From an uncultured bacterium (GTDB lineage Bacteria > Verrucomicrobiota > Kiritimatiellia > RFP12 > UBA1067), in NCBI GenBank assembly GCA_902799385.1, contig CADCAK010000031.1, forward strand, positions 1-44,647: a DNA stretch of 44,647 nucleotides. Direction: 5' to 3'. A program made the position numbers and the translations under genes. A model generated the notes under the pieces. The model did no database searches and was not told where the DNA came from. It worked only from the letters and a program-made list of their open reading frames with translations. Below, in pieces: positions 14,116-22,579 of the stretch; the first letter of the stretch is position 1; every line of letters starts with the position of its first letter.

Positions 14116-15278
14116 CTGCCGTTATCCCTTCCGTGTATTGATACGCTTTGGACGATGCCGAATCCGGCCATTGCCGTCACGAGGAACGTCCGCCCCGCCG
14201 ATATGAACGGCAGGGGCAGCCCCGTTATCGGAACGAGCCCTATCGACATCGCTATGTTTATGAAGACGTGCGCGAACACAAGGGTCGAGACGCCGATGGA
14301 CACCAGCCGACCCCTTCCGTCCGCAGCAACATACGCCGTCCACGCGCACGGGACGAGAAGCGCCCCGAAAAGCGCGAGCAGCGCGACCGATCCGACGAAC
14401 CCCGCCTCCTCCGCGTATACGCAGAAGATGAAGTCGTTCATCGAAATTGACTGGGGCAGGTACTTCAGATGGTTCGTCTCGCCCTTGCGGAACCCCTTGC
14501 CGGAGAATCCGCCGGAGCCGATCGATATCATCGCCTGCCTCAACGTGTACCCCGCGGCGTGAGGATCCTCGCCGGGGAACAGGAAAGTCTTGACCCGCTT
14601 TACCTGGTGCGGCCTAAGCGGCATGAACTTCATTATCGCCGCCCTGCGCGCCTCGGTGACGCCGGGCCTCTCCGCCTCGTACACCGCCGCGAGGAGTGCC
14701 GACGCGGCGACTGCGGCGACGCACGCCGCCGTCAAAAGCCCGCGCCGCCAGACGCTCGCGACGAAGAGCATCACAAGCGTCGCGGGAAGGAGCGCGAGCA
14801 TGGTGCCAAGATCCGGTTCGAGAAGTATGAGTAGCGCAGGGACGCCGATCACCGCCGACGCGACGAGGAAGCCGGGGAACTTCCGCAGCCACGGTCTCGC
14901 GCTCGCCGCACCGTATATCCACGCGAGCGCCACGATTACGCAGAGCTTCGCCACTTCGCTCGGCTGGAAGAACCAAAGCCAGCGCCGCCCACCGTAAGTC
15001 GAGGTACCGACGAGAAGAACGGCAACGAGAAGAACGAGCGAGAAGAGATAAGATGGCACAGCGAGCAGATTCAGGTAGCGTCGGTAGTCGAAGAAGGCCA
15101 GCGTGAGATAGACGGCGAGGCCGAACGCCGCAGTCGAGAGGTTTGACTTCCACATCGCGTGGAACACCGCCTCGCTCCTGGCGTTGCCGGCCGAGTATAT
15201 CGCGGCGGTGCCGAGCGCCACGAGTGCCAGCATTGCCGCGAACATCAGCCAGTTGAACCTCTTGAGCTTATCCGTCAT
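14112..15278 (-). CDS. rodA: Rod-shape SEDS glycosyltransferase RodA
   Basis: A 388-residue polytopic SEDS-family protein with about ten membrane segments. Recognisable motifs are RRWLWFFQPSEVAKL, VLLEPDLGTMLALLP and SIGLVPITGLPLPFISAG, the last two being hallmarks of RodA/FtsW. RodA polymerises lipid II into glycan strands together with PBP2 during cell elongation. The gene begins at TAATG overlapping the PBP2 stop by one base and ends in a 4-base overlap with the RNase gene. Its position beside PBP2 and mreBCD favours RodA over FtsW. Confidence 0.94.
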   Translation of the reverse strand: MTDKLKRFNWLMFAAMLALVALGTAAIYSAGNARSEAVFHAMWKSNLSTAAFGLAVYLTLAFFDYRRYLNLLAVPSYLFSLVLLVAVLLVGTSTYGGRRWLWFFQPSEVAKLCVIVALAWIYGAASARPWLRKFPGFLVASAVIGVPALLILLEPDLGTMLALLPATLVMLFVASVWRRGLLTAACVAAVAASALLAAVYEAERPGVTEARRAAIMKFMPLRPHQVKRVKTFLFPGEDPHAAGYTLRQAMISIGSGGFSGKGFRKGETNHLKYLPQSISMNDFIFCVYAEEAGFVGSVALLALFGALLVPCAWTAYVAADGRGRLVSIGVSTLVFAHVFINIAMSIGLVPITGLPLPFISAGRTFLVTAMAGFGIVQSVSIHGRDNGR

Positions 15279-17050
15279 TACCTATTCCCGTTCCCCGTTT
15301 CCCGTTCCCCAAATATCGCCTTAAGCACGGCGTTCACCTTCGGCGCGGTGGTGGTGCCACCCGACTCGCCGTTCTCGACGACCATCGCGATCGCCACCGT
15401 CGGCCTCTCGGCCGGCGCGTAGGCGATGAACCACGTGTTCTTGCGCCTCGTCGCGCCAATGCCGACCTCGGCCGTTCCCGTCTTGCCCGCAACTGCGACC
15501 GCGACTCCCTCCCCGGCAAGGCGCCCGGTGCCGCCGTCCACGACCATCCTCATGCCGTCCCTGACGACGGCGAGATGCCGCGCGGAGAAAGGCAGCGGCG
15601 TGCGTTCGACCGGAGAGTCGGCCCTGAGGCGCGGCCTCGCAAGGAAGCCCGTCCCGATCGCACCAGCGAGACGCGCCATCTGCAGTGGCGTCACGAGCAG
15701 CTGCCCCTGTCCGATGGACGCATGCGCGAGGTCGCTCGCGTACCACGGCAGGTCGTAGCGGCTGCGCTTGTATTCGGCCGACGGGACGACACCTGCGGAA
15801 TCCTGCGGAAAGTCGATCCCCGTCTTCGCGCCGAGCCCCATCGCGCGCGCAGCGGAGAAAAGCGCATTCGTGCCGATGTCGCAGCCGAAGCTGGAGAAAT
15901 ACGTGTTGCAGCTCTCCTTGAGCGCGTGCCTCATGTCTATCGGCCCATGCCCCCAGCGGCGCCCGCAATGGAGCCGCATCGCGCCGAGTTCGAACACGCC
16001 GGTGCACTCGTAGCAGGCCCCGGGCGAAATTCCGGAGGCAAGTTCCGCGAGCGCCGTCACCGGCTTGAAAGTGGATCCCGGCGCGTACGTCTCGAAGCAG
16101 GCGCGGTTGCGGTAGTCGTTACGCGAGTCCCTGAAAAGCCGCTCGTTCACTTCGGGCGCGAGATGCGGCACGAGGATGTTCAGGTCGTATGCGGGAGCGC
16201 TCGCGAGTGCAAGCACCGCGCCGTCGCGCGGATCGAGGACTGCGCACGCGCCGCGCACGCCACGAAGCTGCCGCTCGACCGCGCGCTGCACGGCGATGTC
16301 CACGGAAAGCCGGAGGTCCGGCCCCCGCCGCGCCTCGACGACGACAGACTCCTCGACGGCGAAGCCGCGCGCGTCCACAGTGACCTTCAGTTCTCCCGGA
16401 GAGCCGCGCAGATAGCTGTCGTAGAACGCCTCGAGGCCCTCTCGCCCGCACATCTCCTTGTCGCGGAAGTTGAACTTCTCCCCGGCCGCAGGCTCCGCCT
16501 CGCGGCGGCCGACGTAGCCGAGGACGTGCGCGGCGAGCCGGCCCTCCGGGTAGACGCGCTCCTCGGTCTCGATACACGAGAAGCCAGGAAACTCCGACGC
16601 ATGCTCGGAAAAGCGCGCTATCGCCTCGTCGCCGACATCCCGCCACACGAAAAGCGGGCGCGCAAGCCGCTGGCGCACGTGGCGCGCTATCGCGTTCGTC
16701 GCGAGCGACGCCGGGATTCCGATTGCCGCCGACACCTCGTCCACGGCGTTGGAAATTGCAAGCACGGTGTCGCCCCACGTGCGGCGCTGGAAGCCCTCGG
16801 GGTTCACCGCGATGGAAACGGACGCCCGGTTGTCGGCAAGGACGGTCCCGTCGCGAGCGACAATGCGCCCGCGCGGGCCCGCCGTCAGCACGCGGCGTAC
16901 CGACTGCCTTGCGCCGTCGTAGGAATGCTTCGCGGCTTCCGCGAGCTGCACCTGCGCGAGGCGGAAGCCGAGCGCGACAAGGCCCGCGACGAACACGACG
17001 CCGACGCCAAGCACGGAGAGGTCGCTCACGATGGACGTGTCGTCACGCAT
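15278..17050 (-). CDS. mrdA: Penicillin-binding protein 2, elongasome transpeptidase
   Basis: A 590-residue class B PBP started at ATG 17050 (MRDDTSIVSDLSVLGV), with an AAAGG-rich site upstream; the longer open frame to 17482 only shadows mreD. A single membrane anchor (about 11-30) is followed by the dimerisation/pedestal domain (GPRGRIVARDGTVLADN) and the transpeptidase with STFK (S326, K329), SCN (380-382) and KTG (523-525). It crosslinks peptidoglycan with RodA. The last residues (FGERETGNGNR) are encoded by CCGTTCCC-type simple repeat DNA (15284-15310), an apparent addition to the C-terminus. It overlaps mreD by 8 bases. Confidence 0.94.
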   Translation of the reverse strand: MRDDTSIVSDLSVLGVGVVFVAGLVALGFRLAQVQLAEAAKHSYDGARQSVRRVLTAGPRGRIVARDGTVLADNRASVSIAVNPEGFQRRTWGDTVLAISNAVDEVSAAIGIPASLATNAIARHVRQRLARPLFVWRDVGDEAIARFSEHASEFPGFSCIETEERVYPEGRLAAHVLGYVGRREAEPAAGEKFNFRDKEMCGREGLEAFYDSYLRGSPGELKVTVDARGFAVEESVVVEARRGPDLRLSVDIAVQRAVERQLRGVRGACAVLDPRDGAVLALASAPAYDLNILVPHLAPEVNERLFRDSRNDYRNRACFETYAPGSTFKPVTALAELASGISPGACYECTGVFELGAMRLHCGRRWGHGPIDMRHALKESCNTYFSSFGCDIGTNALFSAARAMGLGAKTGIDFPQDSAGVVPSAEYKRSRYDLPWYASDLAHASIGQGQLLVTPLQMARLAGAIGTGFLARPRLRADSPVERTPLPFSARHLAVVRDGMRMVVDGGTGRLAGEGVAVAVAGKTGTAEVGIGATRRKNTWFIAYAPAERPTVAIAMVVENGESGGTTTAPKVNAVLKAIFGERETGNGNR

Positions 17051-17489
17051 CGGCGCCCGCCTTTCTCCAGAGCCACGACAGCACGGCAAGCGAAATAGAG
17101 ATGCCCGCAATCCCAACCGGCACCGAGAGGAGCATGCGTCCGGGAGCGGCCGCGCCGTCGGCGACAAGCGCCATCCACGTCTGGTACGAGGGGTAGGCGA
17201 CGGCGATCCACACCGCCGACTCGCGAAAGAGCCTGACCGCCGCCGCCATCGCGGCGAAAAAGACGATTGCGGAACCGGGCGGCAGGGAGCATATGGCCTC
17301 CTCGAGCGCGCCCGCGGCCACCGCCGCCATGATCCACGACGGCGACCTGGTCGCGACCGCGAAGAACACGGCCATTGAAAGGAGGACCGGCACGCCAAGC
17401 GAGCCGATTGACGGCAGCATGTCCTCAAGCGCACCCCCGAAAACGAGGGCGACGAGGATGAACGCAAACTGGACGACGTCATTCTTCAC
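17043..17489 (-). CDS. mreD: Rod-shape determining protein MreD
   Basis: A 148-residue hydrophobic protein with five or six predicted membrane segments and no soluble domain, matching MreD in size and topology. Sequence identity in this family is low, so the call leans on position: it lies between mreC (11-base overlap) and PBP2 (8-base overlap). MreD helps connect cytoplasmic MreB filaments to the periplasmic wall synthases. Confidence 0.85.
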   Translation of the reverse strand: MKNDVVQFAFILVALVFGGALEDMLPSIGSLGVPVLLSMAVFFAVATRSPSWIMAAVAAGALEEAICSLPPGSAIVFFAAMAAAVRLFRESAVWIAVAYPSYQTWMALVADGAAAPGRMLLSVPVGIAGISISLAVLSWLWRKAGADA

Positions 17490-18267
17490 GGCGGATGAAC
17501 ACGTCCCTCAGCGTCGCAAAGTCGACAGCCGGCAGCACTTCACCCTCGCGTCTCGGCGAATCGGAGTCGTTTCTGACTTCGAGCAAAGTGCCTACGGCGA
17601 TCCCCTTGGGGTAGACCCCGCCGAGACCCGACGTCAATACCGGACTGCGCGGCGGGACCTCCGCCGCAGACAGAATGTGCCTCAATGCAAGCCGCTCGTC
17701 GGTGCCGCCGGCAAGCGTGCCGCGCAGCACGCCGCCACCGGGGAGCGACACCTCGCACCCCACTCCAAGCGCCGGGTCGGTGACGAGGCGAATCTCCGAC
17801 GTGTGCGGCGAGACGGACTCGACGCGTCCAACAAGGCCTTCGGGGACAACCACCACGGCGCCAGGCTTCACGCCGGCGAGCGAGCCCTTGTCCGTGCGCA
17901 GCAGGCGGCGCGGCGACGATGCCCCGCCACCTGCGAGGACGGCGGCGGCAAGCCACTCACCGGACGACCGCTTCGCATAGTCGAGGGCGCGCCTCAGCCG
18001 CTCGTTCTCGGCTTCGAGCCGAGCGGCGTCGTCCCGTACGAGGGCCAGCGCGGCGACTTCGCGCCTAAGGGCGACGTTCTCTGCGCCGGCCGCCGCTCCA
18101 TGGCACGCGCCCTTGAGGCGGGACCAGGCCCCGTCGGAGAACGCGCGGCAAGCGCGCTCGACCGGGAAGAGCGCCTCAAGGGCCGCCCCCCTGGAAAAGG
18201 CGACGACGGCCACCGCCACCGCCCCGAGGGCGATGAGCGCGTACGCTCCGGTCGTTCTGGCTTTCAT
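17479..18267 (-). CDS. mreC: Rod-shape determining protein MreC
   Basis: A 262-residue protein: one N-terminal membrane anchor (about 8-28), a coiled-coil region (RLEAENERLRRAL, about 80-95), then the beta-rich MreC domain with GLVGRVESV, SEIRLVTDPALGVGCEV and SGLGGVYPKGIAVG, which are typical. MreC is a periplasmic scaffold that activates PBP2 and binds MreB through MreD. The family's usual length is 270-370, so this is a short form. It starts 38 bases after mreB. Confidence 0.92.
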   Translation of the reverse strand: MKARTTGAYALIALGAVAVAVVAFSRGAALEALFPVERACRAFSDGAWSRLKGACHGAAAGAENVALRREVAALALVRDDAARLEAENERLRRALDYAKRSSGEWLAAAVLAGGGASSPRRLLRTDKGSLAGVKPGAVVVVPEGLVGRVESVSPHTSEIRLVTDPALGVGCEVSLPGGGVLRGTLAGGTDERLALRHILSAAEVPPRSPVLTSGLGGVYPKGIAVGTLLEVRNDSDSPRREGEVLPAVDFATLRDVFIRREE

Positions 18268-18305
18268 TCTGGCAAGTCCTCCGAAATGCGGACTTGCCGA
18301 AGACT

Positions 18306-19346
18306 CTACTGACGCTTGTTCTTCGCGAGGAAGTCGAGCTCGTTCATCACGACGCCCGTGCCTTCAGCGACAGCCGAAAGCGGATCGTCCGCCACCGTCA
18401 CGGGAAGTCCCGTCTGCTGCGCGAGAAGCTTGTCGAGGCCGCGCAGCTGCGAGCTTCCGCCCGACAGCACAAGGCCCCTGTCTACAAGGTCGGCCGCGAG
18501 TTCCGGTTCGCACTTGTCCAGCGTGGTCCTGACTGCGTCCACGATCTGGCTGACCGGCTCCTTCAGGGCTCCCCTGATTTCCTCGGAGGTTATCGTCAAA
18601 GTCTTCGGCAACCCCGCCACTATGTCTCTGCCCTTTATTTCGAGCGTCTTCTCCTCACCAGTCGGGAAGGCGCTCCCTATCTCGATCTTTATCATCTCGG
18701 CCATGCGCTCGCCGATCAGCAGGTTGTAGACCCGCTGGATGTACTTGATGATGCACTCGTCCATCGCGTCGCCGCCCGCCTGGCGGGCGGAGTAGCTATG
18801 GACTATGCCGGCGAGCGAGATGATCGCCACCTCGCAAGTGCCGCCGCCAATATCGACGATCATCGAGCCCGCCGGCTCGCTCACGGGAAGCCCCACGCCG
18901 ATCGCCGCCGCCATAGGCTCCTCAATGAGGAACACGTCCCCGGCACCGGCCGCGTGCGCCGCGTCCTCGACGGCGCGCTTCTCGACCTCGGTTATGCCCG
19001 AAGGCACGGCGATGACCATGCGCGGCTTAGCGTATTTCGACCATATGCGCTTGGGGCACACCTTGTTGATGAAATACGCGAGCATCGCCTCGGTGATGTC
19101 GAAGTCGGCGATGACGCCCGACTTCATCGGACGGATCGCGATGATGTTGCCGGGAGTGCGGCCTAGCATCCGCTTGGCTTCCTCGCCCACGGCAAGGACG
19201 CGCTTCGAGCCGGCCTGGATTGCCACCACCGAAGGCTCGCGGAGGACGACCCCGCGATCCTTGGCGTAGACGAGCGAGTTCGCCGTGCCAAGGTCGATGC
19301 CGATGTCTGTCGAGAAGATAGCCTTTAGCTTTGGTATACGGAACAT
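18306..19346 (-). CDS. mreB: Actin-like cell-shape protein MreB
   Basis: A 346-residue MreB with the phosphate-binding loop IGIDLGTANSLVY near residue 15, the second loop MIVDIGGGTCEVA and the adenosine motif LVLSGGSSQLRG. Length and motifs are standard. MreB forms membrane-bound filaments that direct lateral wall synthesis. It is the first gene of the overlapping run mreB-mreC-mreD-PBP2-rodA-rng-lptD and has a good promoter at 19380-19408. The organism is therefore expected to be rod-shaped or derived from rods. Confidence 0.97.
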   Translation of the reverse strand: MFRIPKLKAIFSTDIGIDLGTANSLVYAKDRGVVLREPSVVAIQAGSKRVLAVGEEAKRMLGRTPGNIIAIRPMKSGVIADFDITEAMLAYFINKVCPKRIWSKYAKPRMVIAVPSGITEVEKRAVEDAAHAAGAGDVFLIEEPMAAAIGVGLPVSEPAGSMIVDIGGGTCEVAIISLAGIVHSYSARQAGGDAMDECIIKYIQRVYNLLIGERMAEMIKIEIGSAFPTGEEKTLEIKGRDIVAGLPKTLTITSEEIRGALKEPVSQIVDAVRTTLDKCEPELAADLVDRGLVLSGGSSQLRGLDKLLAQQTGLPVTVADDPLSAVAEGTGVVMNELDFLAKNKRQ

Positions 19347-19379
19347 TATCGTAGTCCTGATTATCCGATTGTGGTGGAT

Positions 19380-19408
19380 ATTTTATGCAATTTTCGTCCG
19401 CGCGTCAA
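19380..19408 (-). promoter_or_regulatory. Promoter of the mreB operon
   Basis: TTGACG (19403-19408), 17-base spacer, TAAAAT (19380-19385), about 33 bases before the mreB ATG. The -35 overlaps the aspartate-kinase stop codon (19405-19407). Confidence 0.65.
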
Positions 19409-20763
19409 CCGAAAAATGCCTTGTAGAGGGCACGCACCGCGTTGTCGCGGTCCTGCCGCCTGACCGCGATCATGAACGAAACCTCGGACGAGCCCTGGTT
19501 CACCATGGAAAGCGATATGCCCACCGACGCAAGCGCGAGGCACGCCTTTGCGAGCATGCCGGGGGTGTAGCACATGCCCTCGCCAACCACCATGAGCGTG
19601 GTGATGTCGCGCTCAACCGTCACGAAGTCGGGCTCGAGTTCGCGGCGGATCGTAGACACGACGCGGCGCTCAATCTCCTTCGGGAGGTACTGCTCCTTTA
19701 TGACGATGCACTGCGAGTCGACGCCCGAGGGCATGTGCTCGTAGGGGACGTGCTCGTCCTCGAGAATCTGGAGAAGCCGCCTGCCGAAGCCGATCTCCCT
19801 GTTCATGAGGTACTTCTCGACGACTATGTTGCAGAACCCGTCAGCGCTCGCGATGCCGACGACGGTGCCCGGGACGACGCGCCGCGACTGCTGTATCATC
19901 GTGCCCGGCTCGCCGGGGTGGTTCGTATTGCGGATGTTGATCGGGATTCTCGCGCGAACCGCTGGGATGACGGCGTCGTCCGCGAACACGCCGAAGCCCG
20001 CGTAGGCGAGCTCGCGCATCTCGCGATACGTCATTGTGGGGATGCCGTCCCTCACATCGGGGACGATGCGCGGATCGACCGGATAGACAGAATCGACGTC
20101 CGTGAAGTTCTCGTACACGTCGGCGCAGACAGCCGCGGCGAGGATCGAGCCCGTGATGTCCGAGCCTCCGCGCGGGAACGTCGCGACCTTGCCGTCCCTG
20201 GTGTAGCCGAAGAAGCCGGGGTAGATGACGATCCCCTCGAAGTTGGAGAACGCGCGAGAGAGCGTGGAGTAGCTGTCGGGGTCGAGCGTCGCGTCGCCGA
20301 AGTCGCCCTTCAGCACCATTCCCGTGTCCCTTGGGCTTGCGTACCGCGCCTTCCTGCCGCGCGCGGCGAACGCAACGGCGACGAGCTTGGCGTTGTTGTC
20401 CTCGCCGGCCGCCTTGACGAGGTCGAGGAACTCCTCGGGGCGGAGGTCGCCGACCTGCGCGATGCGCGACTTCAAGTCGCGCGCGATGTCGGAGACTATG
20501 TCCTCGCCGAGCCTGAGCTCGTCGGCTATGAGGGCGTAGCGTTCGACGACAGCGCCGATCTGGCGGTCGACGTTCTCGCCGGCGAGCGCGGCCTTCGCAA
20601 GCGCGATGAGGAGGTCCGTCACCTTCGTGTCGCCCCTGTCGCGCTTTCCCGGAGCCGATACGACGACGATGCGCCGCGCGGGATCCGCGAGGACGATGTC
20701 GATCACCTTGTTTAGCTGCGTCGCGTCCGCAAGGGAGCTACCGCCGAACTTGCATACTTTCAT
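19405..20763 (-). CDS. lysC: Aspartate kinase
   Basis: A 452-residue aspartokinase: KFGGSSLAD at the N-terminus (residues 5-13), the catalytic domain with FPRGGSDITGSILAAA and TDVDSVYPVDPRIV, and two C-terminal ACT domains (about 300-450) for amino-acid feedback. It phosphorylates aspartate, the first step towards lysine, threonine and methionine. It starts directly after the homoserine dehydrogenase stop with no gap. Which end product inhibits it cannot be read from the sequence. Confidence 0.95.
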   Translation of the reverse strand: MKVCKFGGSSLADATQLNKVIDIVLADPARRIVVVSAPGKRDRGDTKVTDLLIALAKAALAGENVDRQIGAVVERYALIADELRLGEDIVSDIARDLKSRIAQVGDLRPEEFLDLVKAAGEDNNAKLVAVAFAARGRKARYASPRDTGMVLKGDFGDATLDPDSYSTLSRAFSNFEGIVIYPGFFGYTRDGKVATFPRGGSDITGSILAAAVCADVYENFTDVDSVYPVDPRIVPDVRDGIPTMTYREMRELAYAGFGVFADDAVIPAVRARIPINIRNTNHPGEPGTMIQQSRRVVPGTVVGIASADGFCNIVVEKYLMNREIGFGRRLLQILEDEHVPYEHMPSGVDSQCIVIKEQYLPKEIERRVVSTIRRELEPDFVTVERDITTLMVVGEGMCYTPGMLAKACLALASVGISLSMVNQGSSEVSFMIAVRRQDRDNAVRALYKAFFG

Positions 20764-22059
20764 TTATAGAACCCTTAGCTTGACCGGGTCTTCGCCTATG
20801 ACACCCGATGCCTTGATTTCCGATAGCGCCGCATCGAGGTCGGCCGACCTCGCCTTTCTCGTCATCGCCACGACGGGGACGGGGAGGTTGCCCTCGGCGG
20901 AGCCCTTCTGGGAAAGCGCCGAGATCGACACGCCGTGCCTTCCGAGCGCGGATGCGACGACGCCCATCGCGCCCGGCCTGTCCGCGAGCATGAACCGGAG
21001 GTAGAACTTCGAGGCGATGTCGCCTGCGGAACGCAGGCGGACCCTGCCATCGCCGTAGTTTGGCACCCCCCTCGGGTAGCGCGTCTCGTCGCAGGCGAGG
21101 TTTCGCGCGATGTCGCCGATGTCGCCGATGACCGTCGAGGCCGTTGGCGCGCGGCCCGCGCCGCGCCCGTAGTACATCGTGTAGTCCGACATGTCGCCCT
21201 TGACGTACGCGGCGTTGAACGCGTCGTTCACGTTGGCGAGCATATGCGAAAAGGGAATAAGCGTTGGATGCACGCCGACCTCGACCTCGTCGCCGTCCTT
21301 TGCGACGCACGCGAGGAGCTTGATGCGATAGCCGAGGTCTGCCGCGTACTTCACGTCCGCGCCGGCGAGATTGCGGATGCCCTCGACCTGGACCTGGTCC
21401 ACGCCAGGCTGGAAGCCGTATGCAAGCGCCGCGAGAATGCACGCCTTGTGCGCGGTGTCAAAGCCGTCGACGTCGAGCGAGGGGTTGGCCTCGGCATAGC
21501 CGAGCTTCTGCGCGTCCTTGAGGACTATGTCGAACGGAAGGCCCTCGTTCTCCATCCTCGTAAGAATGTAGTTGCAAGTGCCGTTTAGGATGCCGTGGAT
21601 CGACTCAATCTCGTTGCCGGCGAGCCCCTCGCGCAGGACGCGGATGATCGGTATCCCGCCGCCGACCGACGCGCCGAAGTAGATGTCGACATCGTTCTTG
21701 GCCGCCGTCTCGAAAATCTCGTGCCCGTGTTCCGCAAGTAGCTTCTTGTTGGCGGTGACGACGCACTTGCCGCCGTTGAGCGCCTCAAGCACGAATGTCT
21801 TCGCGACGCCGGTGCCGCCGATTGTCTCGACGACGATGTCGATGCCGGGATCGGCAAGGACGGACTTCGCGTCCGTCGTGAGGATGCCTGCGGGGACCTT
21901 GACGCCGCGGTCCGTCGTGATGTCGAGGTCCGCGATCCTCTTCAAGACGATGTCGACGCCGAGGCGCTTCGCCATGACGTCGCGATGCTTCAGAAGGCCG
22001 TCGGCGACCCCCGCGCCAACAGTCCCGAAGCCAAGAATTCCAACTCCTACCTGCTTCAT
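20764..22059 (-). CDS. hom: Homoserine dehydrogenase
   Basis: A 431-residue enzyme started at MKQVGVGILGFGTVGAG (22059), which places the NAD(P)-binding GFGTVG at the N-terminus as usual; a GTG 33 bases upstream is an alternative with poor spacing to its ribosome site. The catalytic domain includes GGGIPIIRVLREGLAGNEI and GILNGTCNYILTRM. A C-terminal ACT domain (about 350-431, FYLRFMLADRPGAMG) implies threonine feedback. It converts aspartate semialdehyde to homoserine and is paired with aspartate kinase immediately downstream. Confidence 0.96.
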   Translation of the reverse strand: MKQVGVGILGFGTVGAGVADGLLKHRDVMAKRLGVDIVLKRIADLDITTDRGVKVPAGILTTDAKSVLADPGIDIVVETIGGTGVAKTFVLEALNGGKCVVTANKKLLAEHGHEIFETAAKNDVDIYFGASVGGGIPIIRVLREGLAGNEIESIHGILNGTCNYILTRMENEGLPFDIVLKDAQKLGYAEANPSLDVDGFDTAHKACILAALAYGFQPGVDQVQVEGIRNLAGADVKYAADLGYRIKLLACVAKDGDEVEVGVHPTLIPFSHMLANVNDAFNAAYVKGDMSDYTMYYGRGAGRAPTASTVIGDIGDIARNLACDETRYPRGVPNYGDGRVRLRSAGDIASKFYLRFMLADRPGAMGVVASALGRHGVSISALSQKGSAEGNLPVPVVAMTRKARSADLDAALSEIKASGVIGEDPVKLRVL

Positions 22060-22111
22060 CTCAGTGTCTACCCTTTTTCTTCCTTCAGTCACTCACCCTT
22101 GTCATCAAACC

Positions 22112-22498
22112 TCAGAACGGCATGTCGTCTATCGCGCCGGCGTCTTCCGGGAAATCTGGCTCCGCCGGGGCGGGGACGGGCTCGGTGGAAGAGCCGTCCG
22201 CATTGAGAACCTCGATCTTGAGCCCCGTCAAGTCGGTGAAGTACTTGACCTGCCCTTGAGGATTCGTCCACTCGCGGCCGTCGATTGCAAAGCGAATCTT
22301 GGCGCGCTGGCCCTCGCGCACCGTGTCGAGCATGGAGGCGGCGTCCTTCTTGAAGGTGAACGCGATGTGGTTGGGCCACTTTGACTCAGCCCCGACATCA
22401 TCTGTCATGACGACATCGCGCTTGGTGAATCCGCTGGCAAAGGTCTGCAGCGCAAGCACCTTCTCGACAACGCCAATATACTCGTAGATAGCCGCCAT
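22112..22498 (-). CDS. DUF3127 protein with an SSB-like acidic C-terminal tip
   Basis: A 128-residue protein resembling the DUF3127 family, a small OB-like fold found in Bacteroidetes and PVC bacteria: WPNHIAFTFKKDAASML, then RFAIDGREWTNPQGQVKYFTDLTGLKIEVL. The C-terminus is disordered, Pro/Glu-rich, and ends GAIDDMPF. This closely mimics the DDDIPF tip by which single-stranded DNA-binding protein recruits repair and replication partners. Role unknown; the tip suggests a DNA-metabolism link. It has its own extended -10 promoter and is probably co-transcribed with hom and lysC. Confidence 0.75.
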   Translation of the reverse strand: MAAIYEYIGVVEKVLALQTFASGFTKRDVVMTDDVGAESKWPNHIAFTFKKDAASMLDTVREGQRAKIRFAIDGREWTNPQGQVKYFTDLTGLKIEVLNADGSSTEPVPAPAEPDFPEDAGAIDDMPF

Positions 22499-22529
22499 TT
22501 CCGTCTCTTCCTTTTTTGGGTTTCAGGAT

Positions 22530-22579
22530 ATTATACCATTTTTTGGCGGCGAATACTGCCGGAAACGGCATTTGCCGTT
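22530..22579 (-). promoter_or_regulatory. Hairpin and extended -10 promoter before the DUF3127 gene
   Basis: TGGTATAAT (-10 at 22530-22535) reads into the DUF3127 gene. Upstream is a 7-bp hairpin AACGGCA TT TGCCGTT (22564-22579) whose last base is part of the GH27 stop codon. The layout is that of the dispersed repeats at 142-175 and 1363-1396, but the stem sequence differs, so this is a functional analogue or a diverged member. Confidence 0.6.

Noticed and set aside
17051..17482. N-terminal extension of PBP2 to 17482
   Set aside because: The added residues are Arg/Ser-rich frame noise over mreD; the ATG at 17050 with a ribosome site gives a normal PBP2 N-terminus.
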